A model generated the notes under the pieces. The model was not told where the DNA came from. It was given only the letters and a program-made list of their open reading frames with translations, and ran no database searches. Position numbers and translations under genes: made by a program. Source: Nitrospira sp. CG24E (GTDB lineage: Bacteria; Nitrospirota; Nitrospiria; Nitrospirales; Nitrospiraceae). From it: a stretch of 64,000 nucleotides of DNA. Shown piece after piece: positions 8,398-18,189 of the stretch. The first letter of the stretch is position 1; the number at the start of each line of letters is the position of its first letter. The stretch spans positions 29,491 through 93,490 of the forward strand of contig NEWP02000021.1 in the NCBI GenBank assembly GCA_002869895.2, read 5' to 3'.

Positions 8398-9852
8398 ATG
8401 GGACTCTTTACGGTCGAGGAGTTACGAGAAGTTATCAGCGTGAAAGTTCTTGCGGGACAGGACTCCTTGTCGGGGAAGCATCGGATCAGACAGATCAGTA
8501 CGGATTCCAGATCGGTTCGCCGGGGTGATTTATTCGTGGCGCTCAGGGGCGACCGGTATGACGGGCATGAGTTCGTGCCTGGCGCTCTCGCTCAGGGCGC
8601 AGTGGGAGCCATCGTTCACGATGAATATCGGCTTCCTCCGAACTCCGCAGCGGTACGCCGCATCGACAACCGATCTACGCCCGTTCTCTTCGGGGTGCGT
8701 GACCCGTTGTTCGCCTACCAACAATTGGCGACTCACCATCGCAGTCGGTTCCATATCCCTGTTGTGGCGGTGACCGGAAGCAACGGCAAGACGACGACGA
8801 AAGACATGGTAGCGGCGGTGCTGGCCCAGCGGTGGCCGGTCTTGAAGACCGAAGGGAATTTCAATAATCGAATCGGCGTGCCGGCTACCCTCTTTCGGAT
8901 CACGGCTCGCCATCGCGCCGCCGTCATTGAGTTGGGGGTGGATCAGCAAGGGCAGACGACCAGGCTCTGTGAGATTGTGAGGCCCACGATCGGAGTGATC
9001 ACGAATATTGGTCCCGATCATCTCGAGTTTTTCGGAGGCATGGAGGGGTCGGCGCAGGCCAAGGCGGAATTATTGGACATGCTTCCAGTCGATGGCACGG
9101 CCATTTTAAACGCCGACGATCCCTACTTTGGCTACCTCGCTGCGCGTGCACAATGCCGTGTCATGTCCTTCGGATTTTCAGAGATGGCCGATGTCCGCGC
9201 GAGCGGAGTCACGTCCGATGCTCGTCAGGGGACGACCTTTCGCCTGCACCTCCCCGGAAAGAGCCGTCCGACCATTGCCCGCATCAAGGTGCACGGCAAT
9301 CACAACGTTACCAATGCGCTTGCCGCGGCGGCGGTGGGTGCTGTGTTGAGCCTGTCAGGTGCGATGATTGCCCAAGGGCTGGGCCGATTCCGCCCTGCTG
9401 CGATGCGGTCGCAGGTCGTGACCCATCAGGGAGTCCACATCATCAACGATTGCTACAACGCCAATCCCGCTTCGATGAAGGCGGCGCTTCAATTACTGGC
9501 AGAGTGGAGCCCTGCACGGGAACGCATTGCCGTGTTGGGAGACATGTTGGAGCTTGGCCCGGAGACCGGAAAGATGCACCGTGAGGTTGGAGAGTTTCTT
9601 GCCGCACAGGGGTTGTCGCGATTGATCGTCTGCGGGACGTTGGGTCGGGACATTGCGGAGGGAGCCAGGAGGGGCGGGATGGCAGGCTCGCAGATCGGGG
9701 AAGTGGCCGATGCGGCCGCCGTAGCCGATCACCTCAAGAGCCTTGTACGACAAGGTGACGTGGTGTTGGTGAAGGCCTCTCGCGGAATGAAAATGGAGCA
9801 GATTGTGCAAGTTCTGACGGGGGTGAGGGCGATCATTAAGCGAGCGTCGTAA
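8398..9852 (+). CDS. murF: MurF, UDP-MurNAc-tripeptide:D-Ala-D-Ala ligase
   Basis: I chose ATG 8398 because it gives MGLFTVEELREVI, the usual MurF N-terminus, and follows AGGATGGGG. In-frame GTG 8353 (overlapping the murE stop) or TTG 8347 would add 15-17 residues. The protein (484 residues) attaches the D-Ala-D-Ala dipeptide made by Ddl, using ATP. Visible features: TDSRSVRRGDLFVAL in the substrate domain, VTGSNGKTTTKDMV as P-loop, ITNIGPDHLEFFG, HGNHNVTNALAAAAVG, and NDCYNANPASMKAAL in the C-terminal domain. All are standard MurF landmarks. Its partner ddl lies in the same cluster. Confidence 0.95.
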   Translation: MGLFTVEELREVISVKVLAGQDSLSGKHRIRQISTDSRSVRRGDLFVALRGDRYDGHEFVPGALAQGAVGAIVHDEYRLPPNSAAVRRIDNRSTPVLFGVRDPLFAYQQLATHHRSRFHIPVVAVTGSNGKTTTKDMVAAVLAQRWPVLKTEGNFNNRIGVPATLFRITARHRAAVIELGVDQQGQTTRLCEIVRPTIGVITNIGPDHLEFFGGMEGSAQAKAELLDMLPVDGTAILNADDPYFGYLAARAQCRVMSFGFSEMADVRASGVTSDARQGTTFRLHLPGKSRPTIARIKVHGNHNVTNALAAAAVGAVLSLSGAMIAQGLGRFRPAAMRSQVVTHQGVHIINDCYNANPASMKAALQLLAEWSPARERIAVLGDMLELGPETGKMHREVGEFLAAQGLSRLIVCGTLGRDIAEGARRGGMAGSQIGEVADAAAVADHLKSLVRQGDVVLVKASRGMKMEQIVQVLTGVRAIIKRAS

Positions 9853-9919
9853 GGAGTCGGCGTCAAGCCCGCGCAAAAGTCGGTCGAACGGACAGGCTCA
9901 CTTTTAAGGTAAAGACGGC

Positions 9920-10996
9920 ATGCTCTATAACTGGTTGTATCCGTTTCATACGGATTATTCGTTTCTGAACGTCTTTCGTTATCTGAGCTTTCGCATCATC
10001 TATGCGGCTGTGACGGCGTTCTTGATCGCTTTTGTCCTGGCTCCGCAGGTGATCAAGAAGCTGCAACTCCTGAAGCTGGGTCAGCAGATTCGCGACGATG
10101 GTCCCAAACGCCATTTGGCGAAGAGTGGGACTCCCACCATGGGCGGGATTCTGATCCTCTTCGCCGTGGTTCTTTCGACGCTCCTCTGGGCGGACATCGC
10201 GAAACCCTATATCTGGCTGGTGCTTGCAGCCATGGTGGGGTTCGGAGCGATAGGATTCGCCGATGACTATCTCAAGATCACCAAGGCCCAATCGAAGGGG
10301 TTGTCGGCGGGGCAGAAGTTCGCGGCACAGGTGACTCTTGCCTTGGCGATCGCGCTGGTCCTCTACTTCCTGCCCGGTTATTCGACCAAGCTCAGCATCC
10401 CATTTTTCAAGAATGTCGTGCCCGACCTCGGCTGGTTCTACGTCGTCTTTGCCGTAGTAGTGATTGTCGGGAGTTCCAACGCTGTCAATCTGACCGATGG
10501 TCTCGATGGGTTGGCCATCGGACCGGTCATGATCACGGCCTTGGCCTATACAATCGTCGCCTATGTCGCCGGTCATCGACTCATGTCGGACTATCTGCTC
10601 ATTCAACATATCGAAGGAGCCGGTGAACTTGCGGTATTTACCGCCGCCATCCTGGGGGCGAGTCTGGGGTTTCTGTGGTTCAACACCTATCCGGCTTCCG
10701 TGTTTATGGGAGATGTCGGTTCGCTTCCACTGGGAGCGGCGCTGGGCACAGTTGCGGTGATCAGCAAGCACGAGTTGCTGCTTCTGATGGTCGGCGGAGT
10801 GTTTGTGATCGAAGCGGTCTCGGTCATTTTTCAGGTGCTCTCATTCAAGTCGCGCGGGAAACGCATTTTTCTCATGGCGCCCATTCATCATCACTTTGAA
10901 ATGAAGGGGTGGGAGGAGCCGAAGGTTGTCGTGCGTTTGTGGATTATCGCCATCCTATTGGCTTTGTTGAGTCTGAGCACCTTAAAGCTTCGGTGA
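9920..10996 (+). CDS. mraY: MraY, phospho-MurNAc-pentapeptide translocase
   Basis: A polytopic membrane enzyme of 358 residues that moves phospho-MurNAc-pentapeptide from UDP to undecaprenyl phosphate, giving lipid I. Conserved blocks are [13 protein letters not shown] (about 73-85), GFADDYLKI with the catalytic Asp pair (about 113-121), the [15 protein letters not shown] loop (about 192-206) and [15 protein letters not shown] near 320-334. About ten hydrophobic segments fit the known topology. It lies 67 nt after murF with an ATG start. The 3' end is separated by only 4 nt from murD. Confidence 0.97.
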   Translation: MLYNWLYPFHTDYSFLNVFRYLSFRIIYAAVTAFLIAFVLAPQVIKKLQLLKLGQQIRDDGPKRHLAKSGTPTMGGILILFAVVLSTLLWADIAKPYIWLVLAAMVGFGAIGFADDYLKITKAQSKGLSAGQKFAAQVTLALAIALVLYFLPGYSTKLSIPFFKNVVPDLGWFYVVFAVVVIVGSSNAVNLTDGLDGLAIGPVMITALAYTIVAYVAGHRLMSDYLLIQHIEGAGELAVFTAAILGASLGFLWFNTYPASVFMGDVGSLPLGAALGTVAVISKHELLLLMVGGVFVIEAVSVIFQVLSFKSRGKRIFLMAPIHHHFEMKGWEEPKVVVRLWIIAILLALLSLSTLKLR

Positions 10997-11000
10997 TGAC

Positions 11001-12410
11001 ATGAGGGGAGCAGCATCGGTGGAATTTGCGGGCGCACGAGTCACGGTCATGGGGCTTGCCAGAAGCGGCGTGGCTGCTTGCCGGTTGCTTCAGACGGCGG
11101 GCGCACGAGTCACGGTAGCCGATCGGAAAGAATCGGAGGAGCTGACCTCGGTCCTCGGCTCCATCGACCGAGACCACGTCGGTGTGACTGTCGGCGCGCG
11201 TTACGAAACGTCGCTCGATGAGGCAGACCTGGTCGTGATCAGCCCTGGAGTGCCCTATCGGCTCGCCTTGCTCGAAGCGGTGCGTCGGCGTGGCGTGAAG
11301 GTGATCAGTGAGCTGGAGCTGGCCTCGCAGTTTCTCCGAAGTCCACTCCTTGCTGTGACCGGGACCAACGGCAAGAGCACCACTGTGACCTTGATCGGAA
11401 AATTTCTCGCCGAACACGGTCAACGGGCGTTTGTCGGCGGCAATTTGGGCATTGCCTTGAGCGAAGCGGCGGTGGAAGACCTTCGCGCCTGTCAATCAGG
11501 GAAGCCGAGTCCGTACGACTATCTCGTTGTGGAGGTTTCCAGTTTTCAGCTTGAAACGATCGACCGGTTCCACCCCTGGGTCGCGTCCTTACTCAATGTG
11601 ACGGTCGATCACCAAGACCGATATCAGTCATTGGATGACTACATCGCGGCGAAACAGCGGATTTTCGAGAACCTTACCGAGTCAGACTTCGCCCTGTTCA
11701 ACCTCGACGATGATCGCGTAGCCACGTTGCGACATCGAGTCCGCGCGAAGCGCCTGGGCTTTACGACCACGTCGAAGATCGGCGTTGATTTGTCCGGAGG
11801 AACCTATCTCGAAGGCGACCGGATCGTGACGACGGTTACCGGTATACGGCAAGAGATTTGTCATCGAAGCGAGATCCGCATCATCGGTAATCACAATGTG
11901 GGTAACGTCATGGCGGCTGCGACCTATGCCCTGGTGTGTGGATGTTCTCTCGATGCGATTCGTCGAGTCCTCGCAACGTTTCCCGGACTCGAGCATGCCC
12001 TTGAGATCGTCCGTGAGCGTCGCGGCGTTCGGTTTGTGAATGATTCGAAGGGAACAAATGTCGATGCCACGCTCAAAGCGTTGGAGAGTATCGATCAGCC
12101 GATTTGGCTTATTGCCGGTGGACGGGATAAGGGTGGAGATTTTTCTCGACTTGCCCAGGCGATCAGCCGACGGGTCACGCAGGTGATTCTGATCGGAGAA
12201 GCAGCGCCATTGCTGCGACAGGCATGGGCTGGTGTCGCCACCCTAACCGAGGCGGCGACGTTGCAGGATGCCGTGGGCTATGCGGCGCAGGGCGCATCAC
12301 CGGGTGACGTGGTGTTGTTGTCACCGGCCTGTGCCAGCTTCGACATGTTTTCCGACTATCAAGACCGTGGTCGTCAATTCAAGGCATTGGTTCATGCCTT
12401 ACCTGGGTGA
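11001..12410 (+). CDS. murD: MurD, UDP-MurNAc-L-Ala:D-Glu ligase
   Basis: 469 residues, within the family range of about 440-470. It adds D-glutamate to UDP-MurNAc-L-Ala in the cytoplasm. The N-terminal Rossmann-like domain begins [17 protein letters not shown]. The ATPase domain shows [16 protein letters not shown] (about 118-133) and [10 protein letters not shown]. The C-terminal domain shows [17 protein letters not shown] and [12 protein letters not shown], plus [19 protein letters not shown] near the end, all typical of MurD. ATG 11001 lies just after the mraY stop. No anomaly was seen. Confidence 0.96.
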   Translation: MRGAASVEFAGARVTVMGLARSGVAACRLLQTAGARVTVADRKESEELTSVLGSIDRDHVGVTVGARYETSLDEADLVVISPGVPYRLALLEAVRRRGVKVISELELASQFLRSPLLAVTGTNGKSTTVTLIGKFLAEHGQRAFVGGNLGIALSEAAVEDLRACQSGKPSPYDYLVVEVSSFQLETIDRFHPWVASLLNVTVDHQDRYQSLDDYIAAKQRIFENLTESDFALFNLDDDRVATLRHRVRAKRLGFTTTSKIGVDLSGGTYLEGDRIVTTVTGIRQEICHRSEIRIIGNHNVGNVMAAATYALVCGCSLDAIRRVLATFPGLEHALEIVRERRGVRFVNDSKGTNVDATLKALESIDQPIWLIAGGRDKGGDFSRLAQAISRRVTQVILIGEAAPLLRQAWAGVATLTEAATLQDAVGYAAQGASPGDVVLLSPACASFDMFSDYQDRGRQFKALVHALPG

Positions 12411-12442
12411 CGTGCAAGGAGTGGGAGGGGCGGTTCTGAGCA

Positions 12443-13639
12443 ATGGCACATCGATCAGCGGGGACTCTTTCGCTTCCATGGTCCCAGACCAGTCAGCGAA
12501 CGGGCAAGCAGCGGGTGGTGGCGGACCATGCATTGCTTGCAGTCACCATGATCCTGGCCTTGGTGGGACTGGTCATGGTGTTCAGTGCGAGCGCCATTGT
12601 GGCGGGCAACCGGTTCCAGGATCCTGGATTTTTTCTGAAGCGGCAGGTGGCTTGGCTTGGAGTCGGCTTTCTGTTGATGCAGCTCACGTCGAGAATCGAC
12701 TACACGTTATGGAAGAAACTCTCCATTCCGATGCTGGCATGCATGTTGCTGTTGCTCGTCATGGTGTTGGTGCCGTCACTTGGGGTGGCGGCGAAGGGAG
12801 CGCGGCGATGGCTGCCGATGGGACTCTTCTCGGTTCAACCGGCAGAAATGGTCAAGCTTGTGGCTGTCATTTATATGGCGGCCTATCTGACCAGAAAAGG
12901 AGACAAGATCACGCTGTTTCGCGAAGGTCTTCTGCCGGCCCTGATTGTGATGGGCTTGCTGAGCGGGTTGGTGCTGCTCGAGCCGGACTTGGGAACGGTT
13001 GTGGTACTGGGATTGGTGACGGTCGGGATGTGTTTCCTCGCAGGGGCGCGGGTATCCCATCTTCTGGCTTTGGGCCTCTGCGCTATTCCGGTCGTGCTGG
13101 CGCTGGTCCTTGGTTCGAGTTATCGGCGTCAACGGCTCATGACGTTTCTCGCTCCATGGAAGGACGCGTCGGATGCCGGGTTTCAGATCACGCAGTCCTT
13201 CCTGGCCTTCGGGAGCGGCGGGCCGTTCGGAGTGGGATTGGGAGAAGGCAAACAGAAACTCTACTTTCTCCCGGAGGCGCATACAGATTTTGTGCTGGCG
13301 CTGGTCGGGGAAGAACTGGGGTTCATCGGGACTGCCATCGTGATCCTGCTGTTTGTATTTTTTGTGTGGCGGGGGTTTCAAATTGCCGCACGCGCTCGCG
13401 TGCCGTTCGGCCGGTATCTGGGCATGGGTATTACCCTGCTGATCGGCGGCCAGGCATTAGTGAATGCAGGGGTGGTGACAGGGCTCTTGCCGACGAAAGG
13501 TCTGACCTTACCGTTCGTCAGCTACGGAGGGTCCTCGCTGGTGGTCAGTCTGATCGGGGTGGGGATCTTGCTCAGTATTTCTCGCGATCGGCATGCCGGT
13601 GGGCCTCGAGGTGGACGTGGTGGGTTGGATCACGAATGA
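12443..13639 (+). CDS. ftsW: FtsW, septal peptidoglycan glycosyltransferase (SEDS)
   Basis: A SEDS-family membrane protein of 398 residues with about ten hydrophobic segments. With FtsI it polymerises lipid II at the septum. Family landmarks: VFSASAIVAGNRFQDPGFFL in the first loop, KGARRWLPMGLFSVQPAEMVKL (about 113-134), LLEPDLGTVVV with the conserved Asp, QITQSFLAFGSGG, FLPEAHTDFVLALVGEELG and the C-terminal LPFVSYGGSSLVVSL. The N-terminus has about 30 hydrophilic residues before the first membrane helix. The stop overlaps the murG start (ATGA). Confidence 0.96.
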   Translation: MAHRSAGTLSLPWSQTSQRTGKQRVVADHALLAVTMILALVGLVMVFSASAIVAGNRFQDPGFFLKRQVAWLGVGFLLMQLTSRIDYTLWKKLSIPMLACMLLLLVMVLVPSLGVAAKGARRWLPMGLFSVQPAEMVKLVAVIYMAAYLTRKGDKITLFREGLLPALIVMGLLSGLVLLEPDLGTVVVLGLVTVGMCFLAGARVSHLLALGLCAIPVVLALVLGSSYRRQRLMTFLAPWKDASDAGFQITQSFLAFGSGGPFGVGLGEGKQKLYFLPEAHTDFVLALVGEELGFIGTAIVILLFVFFVWRGFQIAARARVPFGRYLGMGITLLIGGQALVNAGVVTGLLPTKGLTLPFVSYGGSSLVVSLIGVGILLSISRDRHAGGPRGGRGGLDHE

Positions 13640-14760
13640 TGATCATCATTGCAGCGGGAGGGACCGGAGGCCATCTCTATCCGGCCGTGGCTTTGGCGCG
13701 AGAGTTTCTTCTGCGCGATCCCGCAAACAGGGTGCTCTTCGTGGGGACCGAACGTGGGCTTGAGTTGAACGTGCTGACCCATGAGGGACTCGACCTGGCC
13801 TTGATCGACGCCAAGCCGGTGATGGGCAAGGGGCTGTGGGGGGCAGTAGCAGGCTTGTGCGCGATGCCGGTCAGTTTATGGCAGTGCGTTCGGATATTGA
13901 AAACGAGACGGGCGGATTTGGTCATTGGAGTCGGCGGGTATACGAGTCCGATGATGGTACTCGCTGCCGCATTGACCGGGGTGATGCGCGTGATACTTGA
14001 GCCGAATGCGAATCCAGGCATGGCCAACAAAGCAGTAGGGCCGTTCGCGCAACGAGTTTTTCTCGCATTCGAGTCGTCTGCTGATTCGTTCGATCAGTCC
14101 AAGGTCCGTGTGGTGGGGACTCCGATTCGCAAGGCATTTTTAGAGGGCCGCCCCCAGGGTCAGGAGAAGTCGAGGCCGTTTCATCTCTTGATTTTCGGCG
14201 GGAGCCAGGGGGCGAAGGCGGTGAATACGGTGGTGATGGAGGCGTTGCCTGAACTGATGAGGCAATTGCCACAGCTCACGGTTACCCATCAGACCGGCGA
14301 GTCTGATCATGCGCGAGTAATTGAGGCCTATCGTCTCGCCGGAATCGAGTCACAGGTTCACGCCGTGCCGTTTCTCTATGATATGCCGGTAGTACTGCGG
14401 GGGGTGGATCTGGTCATCGCCAGAGCCGGCGCCATGACAGTAGCTGAACTTACGACTTGTGGGAAGCCCGCTATCCTGATTCCGTTGCCGTCGGCGATTT
14501 ATGACCATCAAACGCAGAATGCCAAGGTGCTGGAAGCAGCCGGGGCTGCTGTGCTGCTCCCGCAATCTAGACTTACGGGATCCATGCTCGTTCTCACTAT
14601 TGCCGGCATTCTCGGGAACCCAGAGCGATTACGGGCCATGGGGACAGCCAGTCTATCGATGAGACGAATCGATGCAGCCGAGGCGATCGTTCGTGAGTGT
14701 TATCTACTCATGGGGGGCCATCATGATGCCAATCGCTCTGTTGGAGCGTCAGGAGTCTAA
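13636..14760 (+). CDS. murG: MurG, UDP-GlcNAc:lipid I N-acetylglucosaminyltransferase
   Basis: A GT-B fold enzyme of 374 residues making lipid II at the inner face of the membrane. The start ATG at 13636 overlaps the ftsW stop and gives MMIIIAAGGTGGHLYPAVAL with the GGTGGH loop; the long open frame continuing upstream is only a shadow of ftsW. Other landmarks: GVGGYTSPMMVLAA (about 95-108), EPNANPGMANK (usually QNxxPGxANK), FGGSQGAKAVN (about 189-199), and RAGAMTVAELTTCGKPAILIP near 266-286, the UDP-GlcNAc site. The 3' end lies 67 nt before the murC start chosen here. Confidence 0.96.
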   Translation: MMIIIAAGGTGGHLYPAVALAREFLLRDPANRVLFVGTERGLELNVLTHEGLDLALIDAKPVMGKGLWGAVAGLCAMPVSLWQCVRILKTRRADLVIGVGGYTSPMMVLAAALTGVMRVILEPNANPGMANKAVGPFAQRVFLAFESSADSFDQSKVRVVGTPIRKAFLEGRPQGQEKSRPFHLLIFGGSQGAKAVNTVVMEALPELMRQLPQLTVTHQTGESDHARVIEAYRLAGIESQVHAVPFLYDMPVVLRGVDLVIARAGAMTVAELTTCGKPAILIPLPSAIYDHQTQNAKVLEAAGAAVLLPQSRLTGSMLVLTIAGILGNPERLRAMGTASLSMRRIDAAEAIVRECYLLMGGHHDANRSVGASGV

Positions 14761-14827
14761 TGGTATCGGGCAACGCGGACAGGGATCACAGTCGTATCCA
14801 CCGGTCGGTGGAGTAAGGCGCGCGACG

Positions 14828-16219
14828 ATGTTTCGCAAGACGCAACAGATTCACTTAGTCGGAATCGGGGGATCGGGGATGAGCGGCATCGCCGAGGTGC
14901 TGTTGACGATGGGCTACAAAGTGACGGGCTCAGACCTGCAGGCTTCCGATACGACGAGGAGATTACAAGAGCTTGGCGGGCGCATCTTTCTCGGCCATCA
15001 GGAATCGAACGTGGGGGAAGCGCAAGTGGTGGTCATCTCTTCCGCCGTGTCGGCGCAGAACCCCGAAGTCGTGGCGGCTAAGGCAAAGCAGATTCCCGTG
15101 ATTCCTCGAGCCGAGATGCTTGCGGAGCTGATGCGATTAAAATTCGGGGTTGCCATTGCCGGAGCCCACGGAAAAACGACGACGACGTCGATGGTGGCCA
15201 ATGTGTTGGCCCAGGGCGGGTTGGACCCGACGATGGTGATCGGGGGCAAGGTGAATGCGCTGGGGAGTCATGCTCGCCTTGGGCGAGGCGAGCTTCTGGT
15301 GGCGGAAGCCGATGAGAGTGACGGGTCGTTTCTCCGTCTGTCTCCGACGATTGTCGCGGTGACAAATCTCGATCGGGAACATCTCGATCATTACGGCAGC
15401 ATGGAACGCATCAACGAGTGTTTTCTCGAGTTTATCAATAAGGTGCCGTTCTATGGGTTGGCGGTATTGTGTGCTGACGACGACCGGCTCAGGGCGCTTT
15501 TCCCGAACATCGTGAAGCGCTATCAGACCTATGGGCTGAATGAGCGTGAGGGGGTCACGCCGGACTTCTTTGCGACAGAGATCAACTTGAACCAATGGGG
15601 CGCCGAGTTTCGGGCACAGTACCGTGGGCGCAACTTGGGCCCATTCCGTCTGGCGGTGCCAGGCCGACACAATGTCTCTAACGCGCTCGTGGCGATTGCG
15701 ATCGGTATCGAATTGGATGTGCCGGTGGACCTCATCAGGAAAGCGCTAGCGGCCTATAGCGGAGTGGAGCGTCGTTTTCATCTGCGAGGGGAAGCAGGTG
15801 GGATCATGGTCGTGGACGACTACGGGCACCATCCAACTGAGATCAAGGCCACCCTGGCTGCAGCGAAGCAAGGGTGGAGAGACCGGCGGTTGGTGGTGCT
15901 GTTTCAGCCGCATCGCTATACCAGGACACGAGACTTGCTGGAGGACTTTGCGAAGGCATTCGCCCAATCGGATCTGCTGTTCTTGGCGGACATCTATGCA
16001 GCGGGAGAGCAACCGATTCCCGGGGTATCAGGAGCCAACCTGGCCGACATAGTTCGTGAGACAGGCCATCCTTCTGTGACCTTTGTGGAACAAAAAGACA
16101 TGTTGGTGGATCAGGTGCTGCCCCACCTGAAGTCTGGTGATCTCGTCATCACGTTAGGGGCGGGGGATATTTGGAAGGCAGGGATTGGTTTGTTGGCCAA
16201 ATTGAATTCCGCCACATGA
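14828..16219 (+). CDS. murC: MurC, UDP-MurNAc:L-Ala ligase
   Basis: ATG 14828 gives MFRKTQQIHLVGIGGSGMSG, the normal MurC N-terminus, after GGAGTAAGG; the open frame extends 52 codons further upstream but overlaps murG and lacks family similarity. The 463-residue protein adds L-alanine to UDP-MurNAc, the first stem-peptide step. Landmarks: GIGGSGMSGIAEVL, the P-loop AGAHGKTTTTSMVAN (about 108-122), EADESDGSFLRL (about 155-166), NLDREHLDHYG and VVDDYGHHPTEI (about 328-339). The order murG-murC-murB-ddl is the common dcw order. Confidence 0.96.
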   Translation: MFRKTQQIHLVGIGGSGMSGIAEVLLTMGYKVTGSDLQASDTTRRLQELGGRIFLGHQESNVGEAQVVVISSAVSAQNPEVVAAKAKQIPVIPRAEMLAELMRLKFGVAIAGAHGKTTTTSMVANVLAQGGLDPTMVIGGKVNALGSHARLGRGELLVAEADESDGSFLRLSPTIVAVTNLDREHLDHYGSMERINECFLEFINKVPFYGLAVLCADDDRLRALFPNIVKRYQTYGLNEREGVTPDFFATEINLNQWGAEFRAQYRGRNLGPFRLAVPGRHNVSNALVAIAIGIELDVPVDLIRKALAAYSGVERRFHLRGEAGGIMVVDDYGHHPTEIKATLAAAKQGWRDRRLVVLFQPHRYTRTRDLLEDFAKAFAQSDLLFLADIYAAGEQPIPGVSGANLADIVRETGHPSVTFVEQKDMLVDQVLPHLKSGDLVITLGAGDIWKAGIGLLAKLNSAT

Positions 16220-16223
16220 TGTC

Positions 16224-17174
16224 ATGAAGCGAGGTAGCCGACGTGTCGCGGCAGTTGCGAAGGTTCATAGGCCATTCACGAAGACCGATTTATCGGCTGC
16301 GGTGGCTGGTTTCCGAGGGGCCGTGTCGTTCCAGGCCCTGTTACGGAATTACACCTCGTTCAAGATCGGAGGGCCGGCGGATGTGTTGGTTGAGCCGACT
16401 GATATTGAAGATGTCTGTCTGGTGGTCAGGCAGGCGCGCGCACACAAGATCCCGTTCTTCGTGTTGGGCGGGACGAATTTGCTTATTCGAGATGGGGGAA
16501 TCCGCGGCATCGTGATGAGTCTGGCGGGGTTGCGAAAGATCAGGGAGGAACCTGGTTCTGTTCTCTTTGCCGAAGGGGGGGTTGGGATGCCGACATTGAT
16601 CGGCCACGCCATCCGCCACTCCCTGGCGGGATTGGAATGGGCTGCGGGAATTCCAGGGACCGTGGCAGGCTCCGTGGTGATGAACGCCGGAACGAAGCTC
16701 GGAGAAATGAAGGACTCGGTTAAGGCCGTCCGCATGGTGAATATGAAAGGCCAGATCGTGGATATCGACGCCAGTCAGGTGCGGTTCGAGTATCGCCGGG
16801 CTCTGCTGCCTCGTGGTGTGGTCGTGGGGGTATGGGTTCAGTTGCAACAAGGAATTCGATCGGAAATTGAACGTGTCGTCAAGGAGTACCTTCGCTACCG
16901 ACGAGACACCCAGCCACTCGCGTTGCCGAGCGCCGGTTGTGTATTCAAAAACCCTCCGAGCGATTCCGCCGGCCGATTGATCGAAGCGGCTGGACTAAAG
17001 GGGGCGCGTGTCGGCGATGCGGAGGTATCGATGAAGCATGCCAACTTCATAGTGAATCGGGGGCAGGCGCGCGCAGCGGACGTAATGGCGTTGATCGGGA
17101 AGGTTCGTGGCGCGATTCGCCGCCGGGCCGGTGTGCGGTTGGATCTTGAACTCAAAATCGTAGGAAAGACGTAA
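16224..17174 (+). CDS. murB: MurB, UDP-N-acetylenolpyruvoylglucosamine reductase
   Basis: An FAD enzyme of 316 residues that reduces UDP-GlcNAc-enolpyruvate to UDP-MurNAc with NADPH. FAD-domain signatures are SFKIGGPADVLVEP (about 47-60), FVLGGTNLLIRDGGIRG, EWAAGIPGTVAGSVVMNAG (about 139-157) and EYRRALL. The substrate domain has LPSAGCVFKNP, with Cys at the position that is Ser in the E. coli enzyme, followed by GRLIEAAGLKG. It lacks the long extra loop of the E. coli type, so it looks like the short type II form. About 20 extra residues precede the conserved core, so the true start may be slightly downstream. Confidence 0.95.
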   Translation: MKRGSRRVAAVAKVHRPFTKTDLSAAVAGFRGAVSFQALLRNYTSFKIGGPADVLVEPTDIEDVCLVVRQARAHKIPFFVLGGTNLLIRDGGIRGIVMSLAGLRKIREEPGSVLFAEGGVGMPTLIGHAIRHSLAGLEWAAGIPGTVAGSVVMNAGTKLGEMKDSVKAVRMVNMKGQIVDIDASQVRFEYRRALLPRGVVVGVWVQLQQGIRSEIERVVKEYLRYRRDTQPLALPSAGCVFKNPPSDSAGRLIEAAGLKGARVGDAEVSMKHANFIVNRGQARAADVMALIGKVRGAIRRRAGVRLDLELKIVGKT

Positions 17175-17178
17175 CGGT

Positions 17179-18189
17179 ATGAGCGAGCCTCGTCCGACAG
17201 AGCGGCCCCTCCTGACCCTCGCCCGAATCGGGGTGTTGATGGGTGGGCGATCAGCTGAGCGTGATGTGTCTCTCAGGACTGGTGCAGCAGTGCACCGGTC
17301 GCTGGTCCGTCGTGGCTACAACGCGGTGGCCATCGATGTCGGATCGACGCTCTTTCAGGACTTACACGACCAGAAGATCGAGCTGGTATTTCTCGCGTTG
17401 CACGGACCAGGCGGTGAAGATGGCGCGATTCAAGGATTTCTGGACACCCTGGGAATTGCCTATACCGGGTCCGGCATCCAGGCCAGTGCGATCGGCATGC
17501 ATAAAGTGACCACAAAAACTCTCTTGACGTCAGCGCACATTCCTGTGCCGGCCGGCATGGTGGTGAAGCGCGGGGAGAAGGTCTCAAGCGCCACCGTGAT
17601 GAAGACGGTGAAATTGCGTTGGCCTGTCGTGGTGAAGCCGGCGTCGCAAGGGTCCACAATCGGGGTCTCTATCGTGCGGAAGCCGTCACAATGGCGTGAG
17701 GCCCTGGCCTTGGCCCATCGTTACGACGCGGAGGCTCTGGTCGAGGCCTATATCCCGGGACATGAAGTCACGGTGCCGATTATTGGGAGACACCACGCTT
17801 CTCCATTGGTGCTTCCAGCCGTAGAAGTTGTAGCGCCGGGAGGCTTTTACGACTTTTCAGCGAAATATGAGTCGGGGAAAACGCAATATCTCTGTCCTGC
17901 GCCGCTGACTGCATCGGTGACCAAGCAGATTCGGAGCTTGGCGCTACACACCTATGAGGTGCTGGGCTGTGAAGGCGCGGTCCGGGTCGATTTCCGTATC
18001 ACGCCGCGCGGCCGTCCTGTTGTGTTGGAGATCAATACGGTGCCTGGCATGACCGAAACAAGTTTGTTGCCAATGGCGGCAGCGCAGGCCGGGATTGACT
18101 ATGACGCATTGACCGAACGAATTCTCGAGTCCGCACTCGGCCGCGCAGCCCGTTTCGACCGTCCGTCAGGGGAAGGCGGTATGGCATGA
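17179..18189 (+). CDS. ddl: D-alanine:D-alanine ligase
   Basis: An ATP-grasp enzyme of 336 residues providing D-Ala-D-Ala for MurF. The N-terminal substrate site is RIGVLMGGRSAERDVSLRTG (about 14-33). The core has ALHGPGGEDGAIQGFLDTLGIAYTGSG. Near residues 152-166 is KPASQGSTIGVSIV. The C-terminal catalytic part shows CEGAVRVDFRI and LEINTVPGMTETSLLPMAA with the metal-binding Glu/Asn. ATG 17179 follows murB by 4 nt. The stop overlaps ftsQ by 4 nt. Nothing suggests a D-Ala-D-Lac variant, though this was not tested. Confidence 0.95.
   Translation: MSEPRPTERPLLTLARIGVLMGGRSAERDVSLRTGAAVHRSLVRRGYNAVAIDVGSTLFQDLHDQKIELVFLALHGPGGEDGAIQGFLDTLGIAYTGSGIQASAIGMHKVTTKTLLTSAHIPVPAGMVVKRGEKVSSATVMKTVKLRWPVVVKPASQGSTIGVSIVRKPSQWREALALAHRYDAEALVEAYIPGHEVTVPIIGRHHASPLVLPAVEVVAPGGFYDFSAKYESGKTQYLCPAPLTASVTKQIRSLALHTYEVLGCEGAVRVDFRITPRGRPVVLEINTVPGMTETSLLPMAAAQAGIDYDALTERILESALGRAARFDRPSGEGGMA

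Noticed and set aside
12268-13635. Long open frame continuous with murG upstream of its start
   Set aside because: It runs in another frame through the end of murD and all of ftsW, which has clear SEDS motifs; only the part from 13636 is murG.
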